The translations under genes and the position numbers were made by a program. 40,000 nt of DNA, taken from the NCBI GenBank assembly GCA_902574695.1, contig CACGON010000002.1, forward strand, positions 1 to 40,000, given 5' to 3'. Positions 18,001 to 25,538 of the stretch are shown here, one piece after another. This stretch comes from an uncultured Pelagibacteraceae bacterium (GTDB lineage: Bacteria > Pseudomonadota > Alphaproteobacteria > Pelagibacterales > Pelagibacteraceae). The notes below the pieces were generated by a model that made no database searches, was not told the origin of the DNA, and saw only the letters and a list, made by a program, of their open reading frames with translations. Position 1 is the first letter of the stretch, and each line of letters opens with the position of its first letter.

Positions 18001-19006
18001 TTTTAACCAAATGTTTTTAAAAAAATTCAAAATACCCTACATCATTGCTGAAGTTGGAAATAATCATAACGGCTCCTTATTGTTAGCAAAAAAAATTGTC
18101 ATTGAGGCTAAAAAGGCTGGGGCTAACTGCGTAAAATTTCAGTCGTTTAACGATACAAACTTATTTTCAAAAAATTTTTTAAATAAAAATACTAAAATTA
18201 AAAGAGATATAAAAAAATATACACTAAAACTTGATGAATTTAAAAAAATTTATAATTTTTGCAAAAAATTAAAAATTGATTTTTGCTCAACTTGTTTTTC
18301 TATTGATGAAGTAAAGTTTTTTATGAAAAATACAAAAGTTAAATTTTTTAAAATTGCATCAATGGATTTAAATAATTATCAGCTTGTTGAGTTTATTGCT
18401 AAACAGAAAAAGCCAATTGTATTATCAACTGGTCTTGCAACAAAAAAAGAGATCAGAAATGCTGTTAAATTAATTAAAAAATATAATAAAAAATTGATAG
18501 TTTTACATTGTGTATCTAATTATCCACCTAAGATTGAGGATCTTAATTTATTAAGAATAAAAGAATTAAGTAAAACATTTAATATACCTACGGGTTTTTC
18601 AGATCATTATGCTGGTATAACTGCATCGATTGGTGCGATTTCAAATGGTGCAAGACTAATAGAAAAACATTTTACTATTAACAAAAAAATGGATGGATGG
18701 GATCATAAAATTTCAGCAGATTTAAATGAATTAAAAACAATTTGTGAATTTGCAAAATCATTTCAAAAAATACAGGGCAATAAAACTTTAAAAAGATTAG
18801 AAAAAGAAGCTCAGGTGAAAATATTTAGAAGAGGCGTTTATCTTAATAAAAATAAAGCAAAGGGTAGTGTTTTGAAAAAGGAAGATATAATTTTTTTAAG
18901 ACCTGAAAATGATATTTCTCCATGGAAATATAAAATTATATTAGGTAAAAAATTAAAAAAAAATAAAATTAAAGATGAACCAATATATAAAAATGATTTA
19001 GTTTAA
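17990..19006 (+). CDS. neuB: N-acetylneuraminate/legionaminate-type synthase
   Basis: A 338-residue NeuB-family enzyme that condenses a 6-deoxy or N-acetyl mannosamine-type sugar with phosphoenolpyruvate to give a nonulosonic acid. Marks are YIIAEVGNNHNGS, CVKFQSF, FCSTCFS, FFKIASMDLNN, VLSTGLA, HCVSNYPP, GFSDHYAG and IEKHFT. A C-terminal antifreeze-like/SAF domain follows (RRGVYLNKNKAKG onward, ending in a Lys-rich tail). All regions of an active synthase are present. It overlaps the upstream glycosyltransferase gene by 11 bases and the convergent neuA by a few bases. With LegC- and PtmE-type genes nearby, a legionaminic-type product is more likely than N-acetylneuraminate itself. Confidence 0.92.
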   Translation: MKNNFNQMFLKKFKIPYIIAEVGNNHNGSLLLAKKIVIEAKKAGANCVKFQSFNDTNLFSKNFLNKNTKIKRDIKKYTLKLDEFKKIYNFCKKLKIDFCSTCFSIDEVKFFMKNTKVKFFKIASMDLNNYQLVEFIAKQKKPIVLSTGLATKKEIRNAVKLIKKYNKKLIVLHCVSNYPPKIEDLNLLRIKELSKTFNIPTGFSDHYAGITASIGAISNGARLIEKHFTINKKMDGWDHKISADLNELKTICEFAKSFQKIQGNKTLKRLEKEAQVKIFRRGVYLNKNKAKGSVLKKEDIIFLRPENDISPWKYKIILGKKLKKNKIKDEPIYKNDLV

Positions 19007-19696
19007 ATATTTTTTAGCTAAAATTTGTGCTAAAAGATAATGGTTATAATTATCTATATTTATTGACCTCTCATAATTAATATAAACTCCCATTGTTTTT
19101 TTTTGTGGCAATATTCCTTTAAGCTTAAGTAGAAAATTTCTTTCAAAAACATATACCATACCATTTGGCTTAAAGGTTTTTGGTGCAGTTTGTCTTGTAA
19201 AAATTTTTTTTTTAGTTTTAATTAGTTTTGATAATATATTAAACTTATTTTTTTTAATTAACCAGTGAGCAGGATAATCAGAGTCAGTCACAGTCATTAC
19301 AGCATTTAATTTATGTTTCATTACATTTTTAATGCATTCATCAATATCATTTGGTGTTCTGAATGGGGTTGTTGGTTGTAACAAAACAATGTATTTAAAA
19401 ATTTCTTTATTTTTTTTTTCTAACCAATGAACAACATGTCTTGCAACGTCATATGAGCTACTATTATCTGTGGCTAATGATTTTGGCCTAACATAATCAA
19501 CTTTTATTTCCTTTCTGGCAGTTTTAATTAATTTTATAGAATCTGAGGAAAAAATAATTTTATCTAATAGTTTACTTTTTTGTGCAGTTTTTATTGCTAA
19601 TTGAATTAAGTTTTTTTTTTTTAACTTTAAAAGATTTTTATTTTTTATTCCTTTTGAGCCACCCCTCGCCAATATAATACCTAACACTTTAGACAT
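18998..19696 (-). CDS. neuA: CMP-nonulosonate (CMP-sialic acid-type) synthetase
   Basis: A 232-residue cytidylyltransferase. The signature is GIILARGGSKGIKNKN, with the CTP-binding Arg-Gly-Gly-Ser-Lys loop. It is followed by IIFSSDS, YVRPKSLATDNSSSYDV, YIVLLQPTTPFRTPNDID and GMVYVFERN. It activates the sugar acid made by NeuB as a CMP ester. I start at the ATG at 19696, which overlaps the stop region of the preceding Gfo/Idh gene by 8 bases. A TTG at 19702 would add two residues. The 3' end overlaps neuB convergently by 9 bases. It is the last gene of the minus-strand run starting at 24155. Confidence 0.9.
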   Translation of the reverse strand: MSKVLGIILARGGSKGIKNKNLLKLKKKNLIQLAIKTAQKSKLLDKIIFSSDSIKLIKTARKEIKVDYVRPKSLATDNSSSYDVARHVVHWLEKKNKEIFKYIVLLQPTTPFRTPNDIDECIKNVMKHKLNAVMTVTDSDYPAHWLIKKNKFNILSKLIKTKKKIFTRQTAPKTFKPNGMVYVFERNFLLKLKGILPQKKTMGVYINYERSINIDNYNHYLLAQILAKKYLN

Positions 19697-20684
19697 TAAC
19701 AATTCTTCTTTTTTTACTTGATAAAAAACATTTGTCTATTATTTTTTGAGTATTTAGTGCATCTTCTATTGTATTGAAATGTTTTTTATTTTTTTTTAGT
19801 AAATTAAAATAAAATTTTGTTTGATCGGTATACATATTCATAAGATTATTAAGTTTATATCTTTTAATTTTAATCTTTTTATTTTTTTCTTTCATTACAA
19901 TTTGATGATTTACTCTATCCCATATAAATGTTCCATTGGATGTGTGAATAGTAATTGAAATATCATTTATTCTAGAAAATAACTCAAATTTTATTTGTAC
20001 TACTGCGTTGTTCTTCATTTCGAAAAAACCATAAAAACTATCATCGCTGGTTAGTTTTAATTCGGATAAATTATAAATTCTTGCACTAACCTTTTTTACC
20101 TCGCCAAAGAAATATCTGATTAGATCTATTCCATGACTATCATCTAATAAGGCGCCCCCTCCTTGTTCCTTTTTTGCCATATAAAAATTTGTGTATTTTT
20201 CATGTGGATGCCAATTTGGGAGATAAGAACACCAATTTAAATTAATAGAATATATTTTACCAATTTTTTTCTTGTTTTTTAATATTTTCAAAAAATCATT
20301 CGTATAATTTATAAATCTATGACAGTAGGCTACGTAGTTCACTAATTTTTTTCTTTTGCATATGTCAGAAACTTGCTTCCATCCTTTGCAGCTCATTCCT
20401 AAAGGTTTTTCAATAAAAATAGGTATTCCCTTTTGTACACACTTTAATGCTATACCTAAATGTGATGAAGGGGGGGTGCAAATTAAACAAGTATCGTAAT
20501 TCGTAAAACTAAGTGCTTTGTTTAAACTTTGGAAATGTCCAGTAATATTAAACAATGAACAGGCCTCTTTCAGTCTATCTGGTCTATTATCTAAAATGTA
20601 AATTTCTTTAAAGTATTTTTTAAAATTTGATATATGTCTTTTTCCAATAGATCCAATTCCTATAACTAATAATTTTCTTTTCAT
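19689..20684 (-). CDS. Gfo/Idh/MocA family oxidoreductase (PtmF/LegZ-like neighbourhood)
   Basis: A 331-residue NAD(P)-dependent sugar oxidoreductase. The Rossmann loop is LLVIGIGSIGKRHI. Further marks are CLICTPPSSHLG, FIEKPLGMS (EKP catalytic Lys), YVAYCHRF, and GGGALLDDSHGIDLIRYFFG (family substrate site with the expected His). The layout is complete, in contrast to the 2649-3557 paralogue, which has Tyr at the His position. It overlaps the aminotransferase gene by 4 bases (ATGA) and neuA by 8, so it belongs to a CMP-nonulosonate module. Its exact redox step is unknown. Confidence 0.85.
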   Translation of the reverse strand: MKRKLLVIGIGSIGKRHISNFKKYFKEIYILDNRPDRLKEACSLFNITGHFQSLNKALSFTNYDTCLICTPPSSHLGIALKCVQKGIPIFIEKPLGMSCKGWKQVSDICKRKKLVNYVAYCHRFINYTNDFLKILKNKKKIGKIYSINLNWCSYLPNWHPHEKYTNFYMAKKEQGGGALLDDSHGIDLIRYFFGEVKKVSARIYNLSELKLTSDDSFYGFFEMKNNAVVQIKFELFSRINDISITIHTSNGTFIWDRVNHQIVMKEKNKKIKIKRYKLNNLMNMYTDQTKFYFNLLKKNKKHFNTIEDALNTQKIIDKCFLSSKKRRIVNV

Positions 20685-21850
20685 TTTAAATATTTTTTAT
20701 CAAGTTTTGTTAACAGATTTACAATAAAAAGAATATGTTTATTTGTTAAGAAACTTGACGAAGGGAGACATAAACTATTATTAAAAATTTTTTTTGCATA
20801 ATTTATCTTATAGGTTTGATATTTTTTAAATTTAGATTGCAAATGGTTGGGGAACCATATCATTCTGGTTTCTACACCATTTTTTTTTAGAAACTTGTGA
20901 ATGTCAAAGGGTGTAAGAGCAAAATCTGTTTTTATTTGTAAAATATTCATCCAATTATTAGACCAACATTTTTTTGATGGCTCCAATACTGAAAAATTAC
21001 CAAGTTTATTAATTTTATTTAAATAATATTTATGAATTTTTCTTTTATTTTTTAAAAAGAGACTTAAATTTTCTAATTGAGCACAACCCATTGCTGCTTG
21101 TAAATTATTCATCTTATAATTGAATCCAATATTATTATGTATATATCTTAAGCTATCATCTTTAGCTTGATTTCCCAGATAGTTTGCTTTTTTAATAATA
21201 CTTTTGTTATTTGAAACTACCATTCCCCCAGAACCAGTTGTAATAACTTTATTTCCATTAAATGATAAACATCCAACATCACCTAAACAACCAAGACTTA
21301 TTTTTTTTTTATTATTAATTAAATATTTTGAGCCAAGAGCCTCACTTGCATCTTCTATGACTTTGATTCCTCTTCTCTTACAAAATTTAATTAGTTTATA
21401 AATATTGGAGCAATGACCCCACATATGAACAATAATTATTGCTGATATATTTTTATTTGTCTTTTTGTTCCATGATTTGTTTTTTTTGTAGTAAGTTTTT
21501 TTTTCTAAAAATTCTATAGTTTTTTTTATGTTTAAATTGTGATCTTCTTGTACATCCATAAAAATTGGATTTGCACCTACATATTTTACTGCATTGATTG
21601 GAGCAATAAAAGTTAAAGAGGGAACAATTATTTCATCATTTTTTTTAACTCCAACAGATAACAAAGCAAGATGTAAAGCAGACGTTCCAGAAGAGCAAGG
21701 AAATGAATATTTAATTTTAAGAATAGAATTAATTTTATTACAAAATTTTTTCAAAAAATGTCCATTGGTAGATACCCAGGTAGATTTAACTGCTTCATTT
21801 AAATACTTTTTTTCGTTTCCAACTAGAAAAGGCTCGTTTAGAGAAATCAT
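20681..21850 (-). CDS. legC: LegC/PglE-type DegT sugar aminotransferase
   Basis: A 389-residue PLP aminotransferase. Residues near the start (PFLVGNEKKYLNEAVKSTWV) and SSGTSALHLAL mark the DegT fold. Then come EIIVPSLTFIAPINAV, VIEDASEALGSKY and the Schiff-base segment SFNGNKVITTGSGGM. The SFNGNK...TTG form is characteristic of LegC/PglE aminotransferases that make UDP-4-amino-4,6-dideoxy-GlcNAc from the 4-keto sugar. There are 4-base overlaps with the genes on both sides. The matching 4,6-dehydratase (LegB) is not obvious in this run; the SDR immediately upstream does not look like LegB. The symbol is by family likeness. Confidence 0.85.
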   Translation of the reverse strand: MISLNEPFLVGNEKKYLNEAVKSTWVSTNGHFLKKFCNKINSILKIKYSFPCSSGTSALHLALLSVGVKKNDEIIVPSLTFIAPINAVKYVGANPIFMDVQEDHNLNIKKTIEFLEKKTYYKKNKSWNKKTNKNISAIIIVHMWGHCSNIYKLIKFCKRRGIKVIEDASEALGSKYLINNKKKISLGCLGDVGCLSFNGNKVITTGSGGMVVSNNKSIIKKANYLGNQAKDDSLRYIHNNIGFNYKMNNLQAAMGCAQLENLSLFLKNKRKIHKYYLNKINKLGNFSVLEPSKKCWSNNWMNILQIKTDFALTPFDIHKFLKKNGVETRMIWFPNHLQSKFKKYQTYKINYAKKIFNNSLCLPSSSFLTNKHILFIVNLLTKLDKKYLK

Positions 21851-22794
21851 AATTTTTTTCTATACCAATTATAAGTTTTTAATAATCCTTCGTCAATTTT
21901 TACAAATTTTGTCTTAAAATTTTTTTTTATAAATCCAATGTCTGGGATTCTCTTGAATGGAGATCCTATTTCATTTGTTGATTTAATTAATTCAATTTTT
22001 TTGTTTAAAATTTTAGAAATTTTCTTTGCAAGAGAAAGTATTTGAATGCATTTGTCATCTGATCCTAAATTAAAAATTATTTTAGTATATTTAGATTTTG
22101 AAACTTTATACAAAATATCAATGGCATCATCAATGTAACAAAAAGTACGACTGTGATTAGATGATTTAATTAAAATTGGCTTTGAGCCCTTTTCTATTTT
22201 TTTTATTAGTTCTGGTATTACATGGGCATATCCCATTCTTGGTCCATAAATGTTGTGAGGTCTAACAATTATGTAAGGTAAATTTTTTTTGTTTATACAA
22301 TGAACTTCCCCATGAATTTTAGAAAGCATATATGTTGTTCTTTTATTAAAGATATTAGATATAGTTATTGGTGTATTTTCTTTTGTCGGAAAATTAAGAC
22401 CAAAGTATTCTAATGTGCCTGCATAGATTTCACTAGTTGACATAAAAAAAAATTTTTTTAGCGATTTCTGTTTTTCGGCAATTTCTAAGCTTTTTAACAG
22501 GATTAAATAGTTATTTTTAAGTACTAACTCCGGGCTTTTATTTACATTTTTTACACCTACTATTGCAGCTAAATTATAAATAATATCAAAGTTATTAGAT
22601 AATTTTATCTTTTTGTTAATTAAATCTAAATTATTAATTTTACAATTTGGATTTTTGCTCAAATGAATTATTTCGGAGTCTTTACTTGCTCTTGAAAAGT
22701 TATCTATGATTTCAACATGGTGGTTATTATCTAGATATTTTTTTGCTAAATGATATCCAATAAATCCTGCGCCTCCAATTATTAAAACTTTCAT
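21847..22794 (-). CDS. NAD-dependent epimerase/dehydratase (extended SDR)
   Basis: A 315-residue sugar-nucleotide SDR. The loop is VLIIGGAGFIGYHLA. Then come IIDNFSRASKDSE, YNLAAIVGVKNVNKSP, FFMSTSEIYAG, and YMLSK as the catalytic Tyr-x3-Lys. After these are VRPHNIYGPRMGYAHVIPEL and SRTFCYIDDAID. This is a typical GalE/UXS-like epimerase or decarboxylase framework. It lies 2 bases after the UDP-sugar dehydrogenase gene and 4 bases into the aminotransferase gene. It probably acts on a UDP-uronate or UDP-4-keto sugar made by the dehydrogenase. Whether it epimerises, decarboxylates or dehydrates is not decidable by eye. Confidence 0.82.
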   Translation of the reverse strand: MKVLIIGGAGFIGYHLAKKYLDNNHHVEIIDNFSRASKDSEIIHLSKNPNCKINNLDLINKKIKLSNNFDIIYNLAAIVGVKNVNKSPELVLKNNYLILLKSLEIAEKQKSLKKFFFMSTSEIYAGTLEYFGLNFPTKENTPITISNIFNKRTTYMLSKIHGEVHCINKKNLPYIIVRPHNIYGPRMGYAHVIPELIKKIEKGSKPILIKSSNHSRTFCYIDDAIDILYKVSKSKYTKIIFNLGSDDKCIQILSLAKKISKILNKKIELIKSTNEIGSPFKRIPDIGFIKKNFKTKFVKIDEGLLKTYNWYRKKL

Positions 22795-22796
22795 AA

Positions 22797-24155
22797 TTAT
22801 TTACCTAATGCTCTATACGTAATATTTTTTTTTTTAAATTCAGAAATATATTTTTTCTTTTCAAAAAAATTTACCAAATCAATTAATAAACTATTTTTTG
22901 GGATTTTTTTTATAATCTTATTTTTAATAAAAGTTGAGTGATTAACAGAAAAAATAAATATTTTATAATTTACTAGACTATCATATTTACTTATTTTTTT
23001 TACAGTCTTTAATTCTTTTTGCGATACATGTGGATCAAAAAAATTAAGTTTGAATTTATTTTTTTTTAGGTATTTGGCTAATTTTATACTTGGAGAAAAT
23101 CTTAAATCTCCAACATCATTTTTATAACTTAATCCAAAAAGTAAAGTCTTTTTATTTTTAAAATTTTTTGTGATCTTCTCAATCCAATTAAATGAAAAAC
23201 TAGGCATCTTGCTATTTATATTTATTGCTAGATTTGACATTGGAAATTTTAAATCTTTTAACTTAAATATACTTTTAGCAGAGACTTCAGCAAAAGTTGG
23301 ATCTTTAGTCAGACAGTATCCACCAACACCTAAACCCGGATATCTAAGGTTGTTATGCGTGGGCCTGACTCTTATGGCTTCAATAATATCGTATAAATTT
23401 AAATTTAACTTTTGGGAGAATTTTGTCCACTCGTCAACTAAAGCTATATTTACTGCTCGATATGTATTCTCTAACACTTTTGCAGTTTCGCATGAAGTTA
23501 TATCTTTTAGTTTAGTTGACGGAAATTTATTTGTATTGATAAAAGTTTTTAAAAATTTTTCACATAAGTTTCCAGCATATAAATTTGAACTTGAATAAAC
23601 TCTCCAAAAATTACTCACAGAATTTAAATAATCTTTGCCCGGCATCGCTCTCTCATATGAATATGCAATATTTGGATTTTTATTTATTTGTCTTTTTTTA
23701 AAAATTTTTTTTATTAACGGTATAATTTTTTGTTCAGTAGTTCCAGGAGGTAAAGTAGTTTGTAAAAAAATTAAGCACTCAGGATTTATTAAGTAAGAAA
23801 CTTTTTTAATTAGAAATAATATATTTTTTAAATTTTTTTCAAATTTTTTATGATTAATTTCAAAACCCACACTTATCACAACAATATCTGACTCTTTAAT
23901 CTTATTTAAATCTGTAAATGCCCTAAAATTATTATTTTTTTTTATTGCTCTTTTAAATTTAATTACAAGTTCCTTATCCGCTGACTCAAATGGGAATTTA
24001 CCTTTGTTAAATTTTTTAATAATAGAATTTCCATAAGAATTACTATTTTCGATACAATAAATAATTTTATTTTGATTTTTATTCGACGAAGCTATTGCTG
24101 CAGCCAATGAACTGCCAACATACCCTAATCCGATTATAGAAATTTTTTTTATCAT
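22797..24155 (-). CDS. UDP-sugar (ManNAc/GlcNAc-type) 6-dehydrogenase
   Basis: A 452-residue nucleotide-sugar dehydrogenase of the UDPGDH/WecC superfamily. It oxidises C6 of a UDP-hexose(amine) to the uronic acid with two NAD+. It shows ISIIGLGYVGSSLAAAI (Rossmann loop), FLQTTLPPGTTE, SYERAMPGKDYLNSV (typical of the UDP-HexNAc branch) and AKVLENTYRAVNIALV. The catalytic Cys is in PGLGVGGYCLTKDP, followed by LLFGLSYKNDVGDLR. All three domains are present. It begins a minus-strand operon of five genes and lies 16 bases downstream of the MarR gene. It may share the regulator's promoter. Confidence 0.9.
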   Translation of the reverse strand: MIKKISIIGLGYVGSSLAAAIASSNKNQNKIIYCIENSNSYGNSIIKKFNKGKFPFESADKELVIKFKRAIKKNNNFRAFTDLNKIKESDIVVISVGFEINHKKFEKNLKNILFLIKKVSYLINPECLIFLQTTLPPGTTEQKIIPLIKKIFKKRQINKNPNIAYSYERAMPGKDYLNSVSNFWRVYSSSNLYAGNLCEKFLKTFINTNKFPSTKLKDITSCETAKVLENTYRAVNIALVDEWTKFSQKLNLNLYDIIEAIRVRPTHNNLRYPGLGVGGYCLTKDPTFAEVSAKSIFKLKDLKFPMSNLAININSKMPSFSFNWIEKITKNFKNKKTLLFGLSYKNDVGDLRFSPSIKLAKYLKKNKFKLNFFDPHVSQKELKTVKKISKYDSLVNYKIFIFSVNHSTFIKNKIIKKIPKNSLLIDLVNFFEKKKYISEFKKKNITYRALGK

Positions 24156-24171
24156 TAAAAATAAAATTTTT

Positions 24172-24474
24172 TTAAATTTCTTTTTTTAATTCGTCGTATT
24201 CTTTCATTTTACGTTTCATAAATTTCGCCGTAAGATAAATTCTATAATTAATACCTTTTGGTGTAAGAACATAAAAATAATTCAGCTTATTTTTACTATT
24301 TTTAAAATTTTTTATTTTAACAAAACCTTTTTTATTTAATTCCTTCATGCAGTAATTTATTTTTCCTAGACTTAAACCTAGGTCTTTTGATAGTTTTCTT
24401 TGGGTGGATTTAGGGCTCTTTTGAAGTTTTCTAAGAAGGCCTAAATTATTTTCATCATCTTGATACTTGTTCAT
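24172..24474 (-). CDS. MarR-family EPS-associated transcriptional regulator
   Basis: A 100-residue winged-helix protein. The helix-turn-helix region is QRKLSKDLGLSLGKINYCMK and the wing is FVKIKNFKNSKNKLNYFYVL, followed by TPKGINYRI. The C-terminal Lys-rich helix (LTAKFMKRKMKEYDELKK) probably dimerises. This matches the small MarR-like regulators found inside exopolysaccharide loci (TIGR04176 type). The ATG at 24474 lies inside the first palindrome of its own promoter region, and the predicted transcript start is only a few bases upstream. The mRNA is therefore nearly leaderless and autorepression is likely (inference). It is divergent from the pseB operon and reads into the UDP-sugar dehydrogenase gene. 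Confidence 0.85.
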   Translation of the reverse strand: MNKYQDDENNLGLLRKLQKSPKSTQRKLSKDLGLSLGKINYCMKELNKKGFVKIKNFKNSKNKLNYFYVLTPKGINYRIYLTAKFMKRKMKEYDELKKEI

Positions 24475-24506
24475 AATTTGAACACTATATTGTTCAATTT
24501 GTGAAC
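24469..24506. promoter_or_regulatory. Tandem palindromic operator, copy 2 (MarR/pseB intergenic)
   Basis: GTTCA-N5-TGAAC palindromes lie at 24469-24483 and 24492-24506, with starts 23 bases apart, exactly as at 11628-11665. The central 7-base inverted repeat TTGAACA/TGTTCAA (24478-24497) is also conserved. The downstream plus-strand bases GTCAAT (24508-24513) are shared with copy 1 because they are the minus-strand -35. The first palindrome overlaps the start codon of the MarR gene. The region also precedes pseB by about 50 bases. A weak plus-strand TATACA (24545-24550) might serve pseB, but no good -35 accompanies it. Confidence 0.78.
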
Positions 24507-24512
24507 GGTCAA
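24484..24512 (-). promoter_or_regulatory. Sigma70-type promoter of the MarR-family regulator gene
   Basis: On the minus strand, -35 TTGACC (24507-24512) and -10 TATAGT (24484-24489) are separated by 17 bases. The expected start is near 24477, two or three bases before the ATG at 24474, so the transcript would be leaderless or nearly so. One operator palindrome occupies the spacer and the other the +1 region. This is the arrangement expected of a self-repressed gene. Confidence 0.75.
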
Positions 24513-24554
24513 TAAAAAAGCTTTCAAATTTGTTTTTTTCAGAATATACATGCT

Positions 24555-25538
24555 ATGATTATGAATAAAAAAGGAACTATATTAATAACTGGTGGCACAG
24601 GATCTTTTGGCAAATCTTTTGCAAGGCATTTGTTAAAAAAAAAAAGCTTTAAGAAAATAATTATTCTTAGCCGTGATGAACTTAAACAGCATGAGATGAA
24701 AAATGAGAAAATTTTCAAAGAAAATTATAAAACAATGAGATACTTTATTGGTGATATTAGAGAAAGAGATAGACTTATAAATGCATTTAACAAAGTTGAT
24801 TATATTATTCATGCAGCAGCTTTAAAACAGGTTGATACTGCTGAATATAACCCTTTTGAATTTATAAAAACAAATATTCAAGGAACAGAAAATGTTATAC
24901 AGGCCGCGGTTGCAAATTCTGTTAAGAAAGTAGTAGCATTATCAACTGATAAAGCGGTTTCTCCAATAAATTTATATGGAGCAACAAAATTATGTGCTGA
25001 TAAACTTGTAATAAGCGCAAACAATATGTTTGGAGACCAGAAGATTTCATTCTCTTTAGTTAGATATGGTAATGTTGTTGCAAGTAGAGGTTCTATTATT
25101 CCGATTTTAATTAAAAATAAAAATAAAAAAGAAATTGAATTAACCGATAAATATATGACAAGGTTTAATATTACATTGGAAAAAGCAGTTGAGCTAGTAA
25201 TGCTTGCATTAAAAAACTCAAAAAAAGGAGAAATTTATGTTCCAAAAATGAAAAGCTATAGATTAATCGACCTGGCAAAAACAATTGCTCCAAAAGCTAA
25301 TTTTAAATTCACTGGAATAAGGCCAGGTGAGAAAATTCATGAAGAAATAATTTCAGAGACAGAGAGTTTAAATATACAAGAAAAAAAAGATTATTTTATA
25401 ATTAGTACTCTAGAGAGAGCAAGAAAAAAAAATAAAAATAAACTATTCTCCTATAAAAGTAATACTAATAAAAAATTTTTAAGTTCAAGTGAACTAAAAA
25501 ATATTATTAAAAAACTTTATAATGATAATACCTTATAG
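24555..25538 (+). CDS. pseB: UDP-N-acetylglucosamine 4,6-dehydratase (PseB-type)
   Basis: A 327-residue SDR that makes UDP-2-acetamido-2,6-dideoxy-beta-L-arabino-hexos-4-ulose, the first step of pseudaminic acid synthesis. Marks are ILITGGTGSFGKSFA, IILSRDELKQHEM, FIGDIRERDRL, IHAAALKQVDTAEYNPFE, ALSTDKAVSPINLYGATK (active-site Asp, Lys and Tyr-x3-Lys) and VRYGNVVASRGS, then GIRPGEKIHEE. The family's usual QVPAAEYNP appears here as QVDTAEYNP. A second ATG at 24561 is also possible. It is the first gene of a long plus-strand operon, overlaps pseC by 17 bases and is divergent from the regulator. Confidence 0.93.
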   Translation: MIMNKKGTILITGGTGSFGKSFARHLLKKKSFKKIIILSRDELKQHEMKNEKIFKENYKTMRYFIGDIRERDRLINAFNKVDYIIHAAALKQVDTAEYNPFEFIKTNIQGTENVIQAAVANSVKKVVALSTDKAVSPINLYGATKLCADKLVISANNMFGDQKISFSLVRYGNVVASRGSIIPILIKNKNKKEIELTDKYMTRFNITLEKAVELVMLALKNSKKGEIYVPKMKSYRLIDLAKTIAPKANFKFTGIRPGEKIHEEIISETESLNIQEKKDYFIISTLERARKKNKNKLFSYKSNTNKKFLSSSELKNIIKKLYNDNTL

